From a virus: a DNA stretch of 35,720 nt. Position numbers and translations under genes: made by a program. Positions 18,848-26,423 of the stretch are shown here, one piece after another. The notes under the pieces are model-generated. The model saw only the letters and a program-made list of their open reading frames with translations. It was not told the origin of the DNA and made no database searches. Each line of letters begins with the position of its first letter. Position 1 is the stretch's first letter. The stretch covers positions 1-35,720 of IMG/VR virus record IMGVR_UViG_3300037584_004027. One strand, given 5' to 3'.

Positions 18848-19267
18848 TTAGTCTTCGAACTCTCTGTAAAATCTCTGTACTAGCAGGCGGCCTTTCTGCG
18901 ACAGAGAGTACCTAACCCTGTAGTTGTACTTGAGCTCGTCTCTAAACAAGTGATCTTCTCTTGTATTGGAGGGCGTTAGCTTATCAAAGTACTTGTATAC
19001 GTACCCCTCTTTCATGAGCGGGTATACATATCTACCACCCACATGTTTGGTTGATACCTTAAAGTCTTGTGCTGCATATTTCAGTGTCCAGAACTCTAGA
19101 TCATAGCACCACAGCATAAACATCAGCTCTTTTTCAAAGACCTCATGCTGTTCGCAAAACTCGTCCATGGTAGTTCTCAGGTTCTTGAGGTAGTTTCTTT
19201 TTACGTACCTTTGATTGAGGCGTGAGAACTCACGGAACATCTTATTGTTGGACCTCTTATGTGGCAT
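18848..19267 (-). CDS. Winged-helix-like protein on the opposite strand (139 aa)
   Basis: The only leftward gene of the right arm. Start at the ATG 19267-19265 (MPHKRSNNKMFREFSRLNQR), close to a leftward -7 box. The C-terminal half, with an HTH-like segment (KYAAQDFKVSTKHVGGRYVY), a short loop and a terminal RVRYSLSQKGRLLVQRFYRE, resembles MarR-type winged helices, where the last helix follows the wing. It could regulate late genes or its own divergent promoter. Its stop abuts the endolysin stop, converging tail-to-tail. Confidence 0.55.
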   Translation of the reverse strand: MPHKRSNNKMFREFSRLNQRYVKRNYLKNLRTTMDEFCEQHEVFEKELMFMLWCYDLEFWTLKYAAQDFKVSTKHVGGRYVYPLMKEGYVYKYFDKLTPSNTREDHLFRDELKYNYRVRYSLSQKGRLLVQRFYREFED

Positions 19268-19288
19268 TGAAATAAACTTGGATAAGCA

Positions 19289-19296
19289 CAAAGGTA
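19289..19296 (-). promoter_or_regulatory. Leftward promoter of the winged-helix-like gene
   Basis: TACCTTTG on the leftward strand, identical to the box of the major early promoter, 22 nt before the ATG at 19267. The last base overlaps the ATG of the rightward 19296 gene, so the two divergent genes share this site and could not easily be transcribed at the same moment. Confidence 0.55.
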
Positions 19297-19589
19297 TGGA
19301 GAAGGACGGTTTTCTTTTTGAAATTCAGAGACTTGCAGTAGAGATGGACAGCCTGATTGACGAGTACGGGGTGCGGGATGAGGTGATGTCTTTGTTTGTC
19401 GTCGGGGTGGTTGAACCATCAGAAGGTCCAGACCCAGACACGAGTCAGCTCAGAGCCATCTATGGTTACAATCTCAACAACAGAGAAGAACTCGAAGAGT
19501 TGCTTAACTTTGCAAGCGACACATATAAAGATCCTGAAGGCCCAGACATCAATGACTTGCTAGACGGGCTGGGCATAAGTTTAAATTAA
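19296..19589 (+). CDS. Acidic hypothetical protein (97 aa)
   Basis: Start at 19296 (MEKDGFLFEIQRLAVEMDSL) rather than further upstream, where the frame only antisenses the opposite gene. Acidic, helical, with a Pro-rich turn (EPSEGPDPDTSQ) and a C-terminal NDLLDGLGISLN. A weak -7-like box, TAAACTTG, lies at 19273-19280. The stop is followed directly by the next ATG. No family recognised. Confidence 0.55.
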   Translation: MEKDGFLFEIQRLAVEMDSLIDEYGVRDEVMSLFVVGVVEPSEGPDPDTSQLRAIYGYNLNNREELEELLNFASDTYKDPEGPDINDLLDGLGISLN

Positions 19590-19829
19590 ATGGAAGGAGT
19601 TATTCGTAAGATCATTATTGGTCGAGACCCTAAAGATGCCATGGCGTACTACGTCGGCATGCGGGCTGGTAGCAGCAAGGTTAGTGCGATTGTTAATGAC
19701 GAGGCGTTCTTGTACAGACATGGCAAGAACAGATATCTGGTGTACCTCGAAGAAGAAGATGGGGCAAATGTGCTGTGGAAGTCTGTCGATGATATGCCAT
19801 GCATTATTGAATTTGACTTAAATTTTTAA
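19590..19829 (+). CDS. Small beta-rich hypothetical protein (79 aa)
   Basis: MEGVIRKIIIGRDPKDAMAY and following strands (YLVYLEEEDGANVLWKSV, CIIEFDLNF) suggest a compact beta domain. It starts immediately after the preceding stop codon. I recognise no family; the location between the regulator-like gene and the co-chaperonin gives no firm clue. Confidence 0.6.
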   Translation: MEGVIRKIIIGRDPKDAMAYYVGMRAGSSKVSAIVNDEAFLYRHGKNRYLVYLEEEDGANVLWKSVDDMPCIIEFDLNF

Positions 19830-19831
19830 TT

Positions 19832-19981
19832 ATGAGCCACAAATCAAAAGGCCTTGGCGATACTGTCGAGAAGTTTACCAAGGCAACTGGACTTAAAAGA
19901 CTGGTAGAGCGTGTGTCCAAAGACTGTGGATGCGAGCAGCGGAAAGAGTATCTGAACGATAAGTTTCCGTACAAACAATGA
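19832..19981 (+). CDS. Small CGC-motif protein (49 aa)
   Basis: Starts MSHKSKGLGDTVEKFTKATG and ends with KDCGCEQRKEYLNDKFPYKQ. The GLGDTxEKxTKxTG...DCGCxxRKxxLNxxFPY pattern is one I associate with small unannotated proteins common in marine Bacteroidota phages; the CGC could bind metal. The TGA overlaps the co-chaperonin ATG as ATGA, supporting both starts. Confidence 0.65.
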   Translation: MSHKSKGLGDTVEKFTKATGLKRLVERVSKDCGCEQRKEYLNDKFPYKQ

Positions 19982-20574
19982 GGTCGCTAAATATGTTTAT
20001 CGTTGAGCTGGACAAACCCATCAACGATACAATCACCACGAAAGGTGGTGTTGAACTGTTTATTGACACCCGATTTGAAATGGGTGAGTTTAATAATCGG
20101 GTAACCGACGGTCCCGTCATCGCTACGCCAGCCAAGTATAAGACACCTGTAAAGGTTGGAGATACGCTGTACTTTCATCACCTTGTTGTTATGCAGGGCG
20201 GACAAAAGCTTACGGGCATAGATGACAGTTACTTTGTAAAGTTTGATCCAGAGCACGCAGTAAACAATCAGGCGATTGCCTATAAGAATAAGAAGGGTAA
20301 GATTACCCCACTTGATGGCTGGAGTCTGTTGCTTCCTGTTGAAGAAGAAAAGGAAGAGACAGAAGTCCAAATCGTATCGCTCAAAGAAAAGCTTCCAACA
20401 AAGGGCAAGGTTGCCTTTGACTCGAAACATTTGAAGGCTATTGGCGTAAAGAAAGGCGACGTCGTTTGTTTCAAGGAAAACAGAGACTATCGTATCAAGA
20501 TTGACGGAACGGAATACTACCGCACCCGTGTCGAAGACCTAATGTATGTCGAAGAAGAAGTTCACAACGATTGA
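19978..20574 (+). CDS. GroES-like co-chaperonin, apparently with two GroES-type halves
   Basis: Residues 45-120 contain TPVKVGDTLYFHHLVVMQGG and KITPLDGWSLLLP, and residues 158-192 contain KKGDVVCFKENRDYRIKIDG then EYYRTRVEDLMYVEEE, the classic GroES/Cpn10 C-terminal strand pattern (GDxVxF...KIDGxEYxxxREDDIxxV). A flexible, polar segment at 22-45 may be the mobile loop that contacts the chaperonin. At 198 aa it is about twice bacterial GroES. It likely helps fold capsid protein with host GroEL, as T4 gp31 does. Coupled by ATGA to the preceding gene. Confidence 0.7.
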   Translation: MRSLNMFIVELDKPINDTITTKGGVELFIDTRFEMGEFNNRVTDGPVIATPAKYKTPVKVGDTLYFHHLVVMQGGQKLTGIDDSYFVKFDPEHAVNNQAIAYKNKKGKITPLDGWSLLLPVEEEKEETEVQIVSLKEKLPTKGKVAFDSKHLKAIGVKKGDVVCFKENRDYRIKIDGTEYYRTRVEDLMYVEEEVHND

Positions 20575-20836
20575 GGCTGCTGGAAGGCTAATGTCGTCCA
20601 TGGAGGCTGCTATCAACAACATGATCGACGAAATCAAAAAGCCTGTTGATCCAGACATCAATGGTAGCGCACGAAAGGCTGAACTACAGTCTATCAAGCA
20701 AACGGCCACTGATTGCAAAGAGCTGCTTGTGGAGCGCCAGCGCCTTGAGCAAATGATCAACGATCTAAAGAGCAATGGAGAGTTAGAAGAAGCCAAAGAC
20801 TATTCAGGCGGATTTGCCGAAAGATTCTCGAAGTAA
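20546..20836 (+). CDS. Helical protein ahead of HNH and terminase, possible small terminase
   Basis: Starts MSKKKFTTIEAAGRLMSSME, overlapping the co-chaperonin gene by 29 bp. A basic start, then two long amphipathic helices (ELQSIKQTATDCKELLVERQ). Size, helical makeup and place upstream of the HNH and large terminase genes are compatible with a terminase small subunit, but no HTH or family signature is visible, so this is a positional guess. Confidence 0.5.
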   Translation: MSKKKFTTIEAAGRLMSSMEAAINNMIDEIKKPVDPDINGSARKAELQSIKQTATDCKELLVERQRLEQMINDLKSNGELEEAKDYSGGFAERFSK

Positions 20837-21180
20837 TGCCCTACAAAGACCGCGAAGATCAAAGAAAAGCTTCTGCTGCTCATTACGAAAAGTACAAAGA
20901 GCAGTATAAGGTCAGGGCTAAAAGAAGAAACAGGAACCAAAGAAAGTGGGCCCGAGAGTTTATCCAAAGAATTAAAAGCAAACTTTCTTGTGTCGATTGC
21001 GGAGAATCAGATCCAATTGTCTTGGAGTTTGATCATGTGTGCGGTGAGAAAGTTCACAACATTGCAGATATGGTAAACCAGTCTTATGGTATGGACACAA
21101 TAAAGAAAGAGATTCGAAAGTGCCAAGTGCGTTGCGCCAACTGCCACAGAAAACAAACTCACAATCGTCGCAACTCATAA
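20836..21180 (+). CDS. HNH endonuclease of the packaging cluster
   Basis: A zinc-stabilised HNH nuclease: first CxxC at C52/C55 (SCVDCGES), the catalytic ExDH-type motif LEFDHV with D66-H67, and the second zinc pair C100/C103 with H104 (RCANCHRKQ). The N-terminal 50 residues are very basic and would bind DNA. HNH genes next to terminase commonly assist cohesive-end cutting in siphophages; a homing role is the alternative because tRNA genes lie beside it. It starts one base inside the preceding stop (TAATG). Confidence 0.8.
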   Translation: MPYKDREDQRKASAAHYEKYKEQYKVRAKRRNRNQRKWAREFIQRIKSKLSCVDCGESDPIVLEFDHVCGEKVHNIADMVNQSYGMDTIKKEIRKCQVRCANCHRKQTHNRRNS

Positions 21181-21257
21181 CCGCGAGTATCCCCTCAAGC
21201 TTATACCTTGTAGAAAGGGTAGTTGGTTACACGCGGGTTCAAGCCCCGCCTCGCGGA
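21181..21257 (+). tRNA. Aberrant tRNA-like sequence, anticodon uncertain (possibly Tyr GUA)
   Basis: A perfect 7-bp acceptor stem (21181-21187 with 21250-21256) and a perfect 5-bp T arm GCGGG/CCCGC with loop TTCAAGC are in exactly the right places, and the total length is right for a tRNA. The middle is odd: the best anticodon arm, ACCTT/AGGGT, has a 6-nt loop GTAGAA without U33, no proper D arm is visible before it, and a D-loop-like AGTTGGTTA appears after it. It may be a decayed tRNA or an unusual one. No CCA is encoded. Confidence 0.45.
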
Positions 21258-21263
21258 CTTTGT

Positions 21264-21271
21264 TATCTTTG
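21264..21271 (+). promoter_or_regulatory. Promoter ahead of tRNA-Arg
   Basis: TATCTTTG matches TAnnTTTG and ends 10 bases before the tRNA-Arg 5' end. It would also drive the terminase gene 85 bases further on. Confidence 0.45.
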
Positions 21272-21281
21272 TTTTTAATAC

Positions 21282-21355
21282 GCGCCTGTAGCTCAACAGG
21301 ATAGAGCAGCGCACTTCTAATGCGCAGGTTTCAGGTTCGAGTCCTGACAGGCGCA
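21282..21355 (+). tRNA. tRNA-Arg (anticodon UCU)
   Basis: All cloverleaf arms are canonical: acceptor GCGCCTG/CAGGCGC, D arm GCTC/GAGC with loop AACAGGATA, anticodon arm GCGCA/TGCGC with loop CTTCTAA (U33, anticodon TCT), T arm TCAGG/CCTGA with loop TTCGAGT, discriminator A. CCA is not encoded (CAA follows). It reads AGA, a codon used very often in the right-arm genes, so it probably supports late protein synthesis. Confidence 0.92.
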
Positions 21356-21366
21356 CAATTTAATTC

Positions 21367-23487
21367 ATGGCTGGACTCCTAAACATACAAGAATACGATG
21401 AGGCTGTTATCTCAATTTGCCCCGAGGGTACAACGGGAGACATTATTTCGGTCGGTGATATACTCATTGCACTTCCCGCTCAGCCTCCCAAAGAGGAGAT
21501 TGAAGGATATGGACGTCCAAACGACATGCAGCTGTGGCAGAGGGTTTCTATGCCAGAGGAGCTGTCTAGGGTTAAGAGTATGGACGAATGGTCTGAAACG
21601 CCGAGAGAGTTCAGACAAAAGTTTTCTCCGTATATCGAGAAGGAATTTAGCCGTAGGCGTAACGGCTTTTGGTTTTACAATGACGGTAAGCCTACATATA
21701 TTACGGGCAGGCACTACATGATGCTTCAGTGGACTCGGATGGACATAGGTTATCCGAACTTCTTGAGTTTCCAAAGAGATATTTTCTTACATTTAGCTGC
21801 GTGTGAGGCGGACCCCCGCTGTATCGGACAGCTGTACACTAAGTGTAGGCGGAGTGGGTACACCAATATCTGCTCCGCTGTGCTTCTTGATGAAGCCACG
21901 CAGGTCAAAGATAAGCTCCTAGGTATCCAGTCAAAGACTGGTAAGGACGCACAAGAAAATATATTCATGAAGAAGGTGGTCTACATGTTCCGCCACTACC
22001 CCTTTTTCTTCAAGCCCATTCAGGATGGTACCACTAACCCACGCATGGAGTTGGCTTTTCGCGAGCCAAGTAAGAGAATCACGAAGAAGAATAAGACTGC
22101 GCAAACGGGCGAAGCTCTTAATACGATAGTCAACTGGAAGAACACCACAAACAATGCTTACGATGGAGAGAAGCTCCATATCTTGTACCTCGATGAGGCT
22201 GGAAAATGGGAAAGACCTACAGACATAAGAGATGCCTGGAGGATTCAACGGACGTGTTTGATCGTCGGGCGAAAAATAATCGGAAAGGCCCTGGTCGGAA
22301 GCACGGTAAATCCAATGGACAAGGGCGGAAAAGAGTACAAAGAATTATGGAGGGACTCGAATCCTATAGAGAGGAATGCGAATGGAAGAACGAAGACGGG
22401 TCTGTATAGATTGTTTATTCCTGCGTTTGAGTCTCTAGAAGGTTTTTTTGATAGGCATGGCAATCCGATTGTGAATGATCCAATCAAAACTGCAGAAGGT
22501 CTTGATGGCGAAGACATATACATGGGGGCTAGGACGTACCTCAAGAACGAGCGTCAAGCCCTGACGGACAACGCTACTGAATTAAATGAGGTTATCCGAC
22601 AGTTCCCATTTACAGAAGATGAAGCGTTCAGAGACAGCGTTCAGGGCAGTACCTTTAATATTGCAAAGATCTATGAGCAGATCCAAAGCAACGATGAGCT
22701 GTATCCAAATCCAGTTGTTGTAGGAAACTTTGTATGGCAAAACGGCCAGAAAGATACCAAGGTTGTATTTAAGCCTGACCCTAACGGTAGGTTTAGGGTC
22801 GCTTGGATGCCGCCAGACGAACTAAGGAGCAAAGAAAAGTTGGAGCGGGGAAAGAGGGTCCCACCGCATCCATGGCTAGGCGTCGGCGGTATTGACTCCT
22901 ATGATCTTGATGCCACAGTTGATGGAAGAGGTTCCAAGGGTGCCATGCATTTGTACAATAAATTCAACATGCACCATCCGTGCAACATATTTGTTGTTGA
23001 GTATGCGTCTCGCCCACCACTTGCTAGTATCTTCTATGAGGATTGTTTGATGGCTGCTGTGTTTTACGGATACCCCCTCCTAATTGAGAACAACAAGTAT
23101 GGGATAGCCAGATATTTTGAACAAAGGGGCTACGATGGCTACCTGCTAGGAAGACCGTCCCACCTAAAATCTTCATCAGGCGTTTCTAAGGTAAAAACAA
23201 AGGGTATACCGTCTAATTCACAAGACGTTATCCAAGCTCATGCTCAAGCTATTGAAGCTTTTATTCACGAGCACGTTGGGTTTAACGCAGACACTGGTGA
23301 GTTTGGCGCTATGTACTTCAACAGAACGCTAGAAGACTGGATTGGTTTTAGGATTGACAACAGAACTAAGTTTGACCTTACAATTAGTTCTGGGTTATGC
23401 CTTCTTGCTGCGCAAAAACAAAAACAAAAACCAAAGAAAGACTTTGCAGAGAGCAAGTTTTTCAGGCGATATAAGGTAATCGGTTGA
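21367..23487 (+). CDS. Terminase large subunit
   Basis: The DNA-packaging motor ATPase and nuclease. The ATPase domain has a degenerate Walker A, CRRSGYTN at 160-167, and Walker B HILYLDEAG at 271-279 with D276 and E277. The nuclease domain begins at GVGGIDSYDLDATVDG (505-520) with acidic residues D510, D513 and D515, as in RNase H-fold TerL nucleases. The first 130 residues form an extended N-terminal region with YITGRHYMMLQW. At 706 aa it is long for the family. A tRNA gene lies immediately upstream. Confidence 0.85.
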   Translation: MAGLLNIQEYDEAVISICPEGTTGDIISVGDILIALPAQPPKEEIEGYGRPNDMQLWQRVSMPEELSRVKSMDEWSETPREFRQKFSPYIEKEFSRRRNGFWFYNDGKPTYITGRHYMMLQWTRMDIGYPNFLSFQRDIFLHLAACEADPRCIGQLYTKCRRSGYTNICSAVLLDEATQVKDKLLGIQSKTGKDAQENIFMKKVVYMFRHYPFFFKPIQDGTTNPRMELAFREPSKRITKKNKTAQTGEALNTIVNWKNTTNNAYDGEKLHILYLDEAGKWERPTDIRDAWRIQRTCLIVGRKIIGKALVGSTVNPMDKGGKEYKELWRDSNPIERNANGRTKTGLYRLFIPAFESLEGFFDRHGNPIVNDPIKTAEGLDGEDIYMGARTYLKNERQALTDNATELNEVIRQFPFTEDEAFRDSVQGSTFNIAKIYEQIQSNDELYPNPVVVGNFVWQNGQKDTKVVFKPDPNGRFRVAWMPPDELRSKEKLERGKRVPPHPWLGVGGIDSYDLDATVDGRGSKGAMHLYNKFNMHHPCNIFVVEYASRPPLASIFYEDCLMAAVFYGYPLLIENNKYGIARYFEQRGYDGYLLGRPSHLKSSSGVSKVKTKGIPSNSQDVIQAHAQAIEAFIHEHVGFNADTGEFGAMYFNRTLEDWIGFRIDNRTKFDLTISSGLCLLAAQKQKQKPKKDFAESKFFRRYKVIG

Positions 23488-23492
23488 TTCCC

Positions 23493-23500
23493 TATATTTG
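23493..23500 (+). promoter_or_regulatory. Late promoter before portal gene
   Basis: TATATTTG followed by CAATA, an exact Bacteroidota -7 box shared (with the CAATA) by the promoter at 33375. The ATG of the portal gene is 29 bases further on. No good -33 box is seen. Confidence 0.6.
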
Positions 23501-23529
23501 CAATACTATACGCGAGTAATTTCTGCGAA

Positions 23530-25965
23530 ATGCAAGACAACCAAGGAACAATTAAGGGGTTTCCAGATCCGCTTGCTTCGCCAGAAGAGAAGTCAAGCAA
23601 AAACTATGGCATCCAGTATGCCAAAGCTATTGATTCTCAGTGGGGGAGAATGACGGACACAGGGTCTCTTCTCGGCAAACGAAATAGACTTTTTGAAAGA
23701 AGCCGAAGGTATGCCACTGGAACACAAGATACAAATATCTACAAACAACTTCTGAGCAGCCTTGACCCTAACAATGGGGACGGCAGCCTGATGAACATTG
23801 ACTACACCCCAGTTCCTGTTTTGCCTAAGTTTGTTCGTGTCGTAGTAAACAAAATTCTTGGGACCAACCTGTACCCCAATCTTGAGGCTGTTGATCCGCT
23901 GTCTTCTTCCGAGAAGAATAGACAGAAGAAGTTTGTACAGGCTCAAGTCAAGAACAAGGACTTGCTTGTTGATTTTAAGCAGCGAACTGGTCTCGACCTT
24001 GGACAGGACCCCAACACACTTCCCGACAGTAAAGAAGAAGTTGATATTCTGTTTGGTGATAACGTCAAAACTGGCGCAGAGATTTCTGCGCAAATGGCAA
24101 CTCACCTGACTCTTACTTGGAATGATTTTTCTGAGAAGATATTTAGACGCTGTGTGAGCGATTTGGTAGGCCTTGGAATGAGCGTTGTCAAAAGAACTAA
24201 CGATCCAAACTATGGCATTACGACGGAGTACGTAGACCCCGTAATGTTTATTCACAACTACACGGAAGATCCTGGCTTTAACGACTTGACCTATGCGGGT
24301 CACATCAAAAAAGTCACTATTGCAGAACTCAGGCGTTTGGCTGGCGATGAGCTTGACGAAAATGATCTTCAAAAGATTGCAGACAAGGTTAAAGGTAGAG
24401 ATGGAAACAACCACTCAAAGTACAATAAGAAGCACTATGACACAGATACAAACTCTATGTACTATGGCTATGACGAGTACACTGTGTCTGTTCTTGACTT
24501 TGAGTTTCTGACTGTAGAGACAATGCATTTTGAAGAAAAAGAGAATCGCCATGGCGGGTCTAACTTCTTCTACAAGGGCTTTAATTACAAAAAGCCCAAA
24601 GGCAGCGTCTTTAAGAGAGAGTCTACCTGCATGGATATTGAAGTTGTCTATGAAGGCAGCTATGTTCTTGAGTGCCCCTATATGTTTGGATACGGCAAGA
24701 AAAAGAACATTCCAAAGAATATGCATGACTTGACTAGAGCCAGGTTGTCTTATTCGGTAACATCAACCAACATTCAGGATATGATCCCGAAGTCAATGGT
24801 TGATAGCTGCACTGGATTTGCGGACATGTTGCAACTCACCCACTTGAAGATTCAGCAAGCTATTGCTAAGGCTAAGCCTGACGGATTGATTATTGATATT
24901 GAGGGGCTGGAAAACGTTCAGCTTGGAAAGGGTGGTGAGCTTCAGCCATTGGATCTTCATGATATCTACGAACAAACAGGTGTCTTCTACTACAGAAGCA
25001 AGAATCCAGAGGGTGGATTCCAAAATCCTCCAGTAAGAGAGATTGGAAACAGCATTCGAAACATCAATGAGCTGATTGGTTTGTACAACCACTACCTTAG
25101 AATGATTCGAGACACTACGGGAATCAATGAAGCTGTGGATGCGTCTACTCCAAAGGGTGATGCTCTTGTTGGTGTTCAGCAACAAGCAATTGCTGCAAGC
25201 AATAATGCCACATACGACATCACAAATGCTGCACTCAACCTTTACAAAAAGGTTTGTGAAGACATTGTCAAGTGCGTTCAGATTATTCCAAAGGAGTCTG
25301 TTCTTCATCAGGCCTACGTAAGAGCTCTTGGTGATGAAAACATGGATGCTCTAACATCGTTTGATGATCTGCCCATGTACAATTTTGGAGTGGTAATCTC
25401 CAAAGACATGGAGGAAAAAGACAAAGCATATTTAGAGCAAAACATTCAGATGGCGATTCAGCAAAAAGAAATTGATCTTGAAGACGCCATTGCAATTCGG
25501 CAGCTCAAAGATGTAAACCAAGCTGAACGACTGCTTATCGTCAGAAGAAAAAAACGCATGCAGCGCATGCAAGCTCAGGCAAAACAAAACTCTGACGTGC
25601 AAAAGCAAGAGGCTATGCAAGCGGCTCAGGCCAGCTCACAGCTCAAAATGAAAGAGGCTGAGATGGAAGCCAAGCTTGACATTGAAAAGATGAAGGTCAA
25701 AAACGAAATGGAGACTAAGCTCGAAACAATGCGTCACGAGTTTAGAAAAGAAATCGAGATGATTAAGGCCAAGGCTACGCTTGGATTCAGAGAAGAAGAC
25801 CAGGAGTTTAGAGAAAAGCTTGAGGTTCTGAAAGAAGACAGAAAAGATGACAGACTCTCCACTCAAACGTCAGATCAGAGCAAGCTCATTTCTCAACGCC
25901 AGGGCAAAAGAGAAGAGGTTCAGAAAGGGCCTACAAAACTAATAGACAAACTATTCGCTGAATAA
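23530..25965 (+). CDS. Portal protein with long coiled-coil C-terminus
   Basis: Forms the ring through which DNA enters and leaves the head. Evidence is position right after terminase, large size (811 aa), and portal-like content: an N-terminal core with VLPKFVRVVVNKILGTNLYP, a middle with EYVDPVMFIHNYTEDPGFND, and a segment with IGNSIRNINELIGLYNHYLR then DTTGINEAVDASTPKGDALV, typical of portals in podovirus- and crAss-like phages. Residues about 670-811 are a charged Gln/Lys/Glu coiled coil, longer than usual, which may reach into the head. The stop shares a base with the next start. Confidence 0.75.
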   Translation: MQDNQGTIKGFPDPLASPEEKSSKNYGIQYAKAIDSQWGRMTDTGSLLGKRNRLFERSRRYATGTQDTNIYKQLLSSLDPNNGDGSLMNIDYTPVPVLPKFVRVVVNKILGTNLYPNLEAVDPLSSSEKNRQKKFVQAQVKNKDLLVDFKQRTGLDLGQDPNTLPDSKEEVDILFGDNVKTGAEISAQMATHLTLTWNDFSEKIFRRCVSDLVGLGMSVVKRTNDPNYGITTEYVDPVMFIHNYTEDPGFNDLTYAGHIKKVTIAELRRLAGDELDENDLQKIADKVKGRDGNNHSKYNKKHYDTDTNSMYYGYDEYTVSVLDFEFLTVETMHFEEKENRHGGSNFFYKGFNYKKPKGSVFKRESTCMDIEVVYEGSYVLECPYMFGYGKKKNIPKNMHDLTRARLSYSVTSTNIQDMIPKSMVDSCTGFADMLQLTHLKIQQAIAKAKPDGLIIDIEGLENVQLGKGGELQPLDLHDIYEQTGVFYYRSKNPEGGFQNPPVREIGNSIRNINELIGLYNHYLRMIRDTTGINEAVDASTPKGDALVGVQQQAIAASNNATYDITNAALNLYKKVCEDIVKCVQIIPKESVLHQAYVRALGDENMDALTSFDDLPMYNFGVVISKDMEEKDKAYLEQNIQMAIQQKEIDLEDAIAIRQLKDVNQAERLLIVRRKKRMQRMQAQAKQNSDVQKQEAMQAAQASSQLKMKEAEMEAKLDIEKMKVKNEMETKLETMRHEFRKEIEMIKAKATLGFREEDQEFREKLEVLKEDRKDDRLSTQTSDQSKLISQRQGKREEVQKGPTKLIDKLFAE

Positions 25966-26423
25966 TGGCACAGTCGGTAAATTTTGACGTCACGGAGGTA
26001 TTGAATATCACCTGCAAAAAAGGTGACACGTTTTCTATGACGCTAACTCTAAAAGACTCCGCTGGAACAGCTCTAACTCTGGCAACGGACAATTACGTCT
26101 TTGTTATGCAGGTAAAGAACAGAGTGCCATTTGGCGACAAGAGATCTGGCAAGACAAGAGATGAAATCATTTTGGCCACCCCAGCAGCAGCTAAAGCAAA
26201 GTCAGGACAAAAGACAACCAACTTTTTGTTTGAAGAGCCTGTAGCCAATGACAGCGGTCAGGTAACTATTGAAGCTTCTGCAGAAGTTATGAGCAAGATC
26301 AAAGCAGGCTCTTACACGTATGACTTTCAACACATAAAGCCTAGCTCCAGCGGGTTGGACGCCCACACAACAGTTCTTAAAGGATCGTTTGTTGTAAACC
26401 CCGATGTATCTGAGTTCTTCTGA
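25965..26423 (+). CDS. Beta-rich tail or head accessory protein (152 aa)
   Basis: Begins [20 protein letters not shown] and continues with Thr/Ser-rich strands and [20 protein letters not shown], a pattern like the N-terminal attachment domains of baseplate or fibre proteins. Tight coupling (one-base overlap at both ends) to the portal and the collagen-like gene suggests it anchors the fibre to the virion. No catalytic motif. Confidence 0.55.
   Translation: MAQSVNFDVTEVLNITCKKGDTFSMTLTLKDSAGTALTLATDNYVFVMQVKNRVPFGDKRSGKTRDEIILATPAAAKAKSGQKTTNFLFEEPVANDSGQVTIEASAEVMSKIKAGSYTYDFQHIKPSSSGLDAHTTVLKGSFVVNPDVSEFF

Noticed and set aside
20836-21355. HNH gene plus tRNAs as a homing or integration (attachment) site
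   Set aside because: No integrase or repeated tRNA end is visible, and HNH nucleases next to terminase are usual packaging partners.
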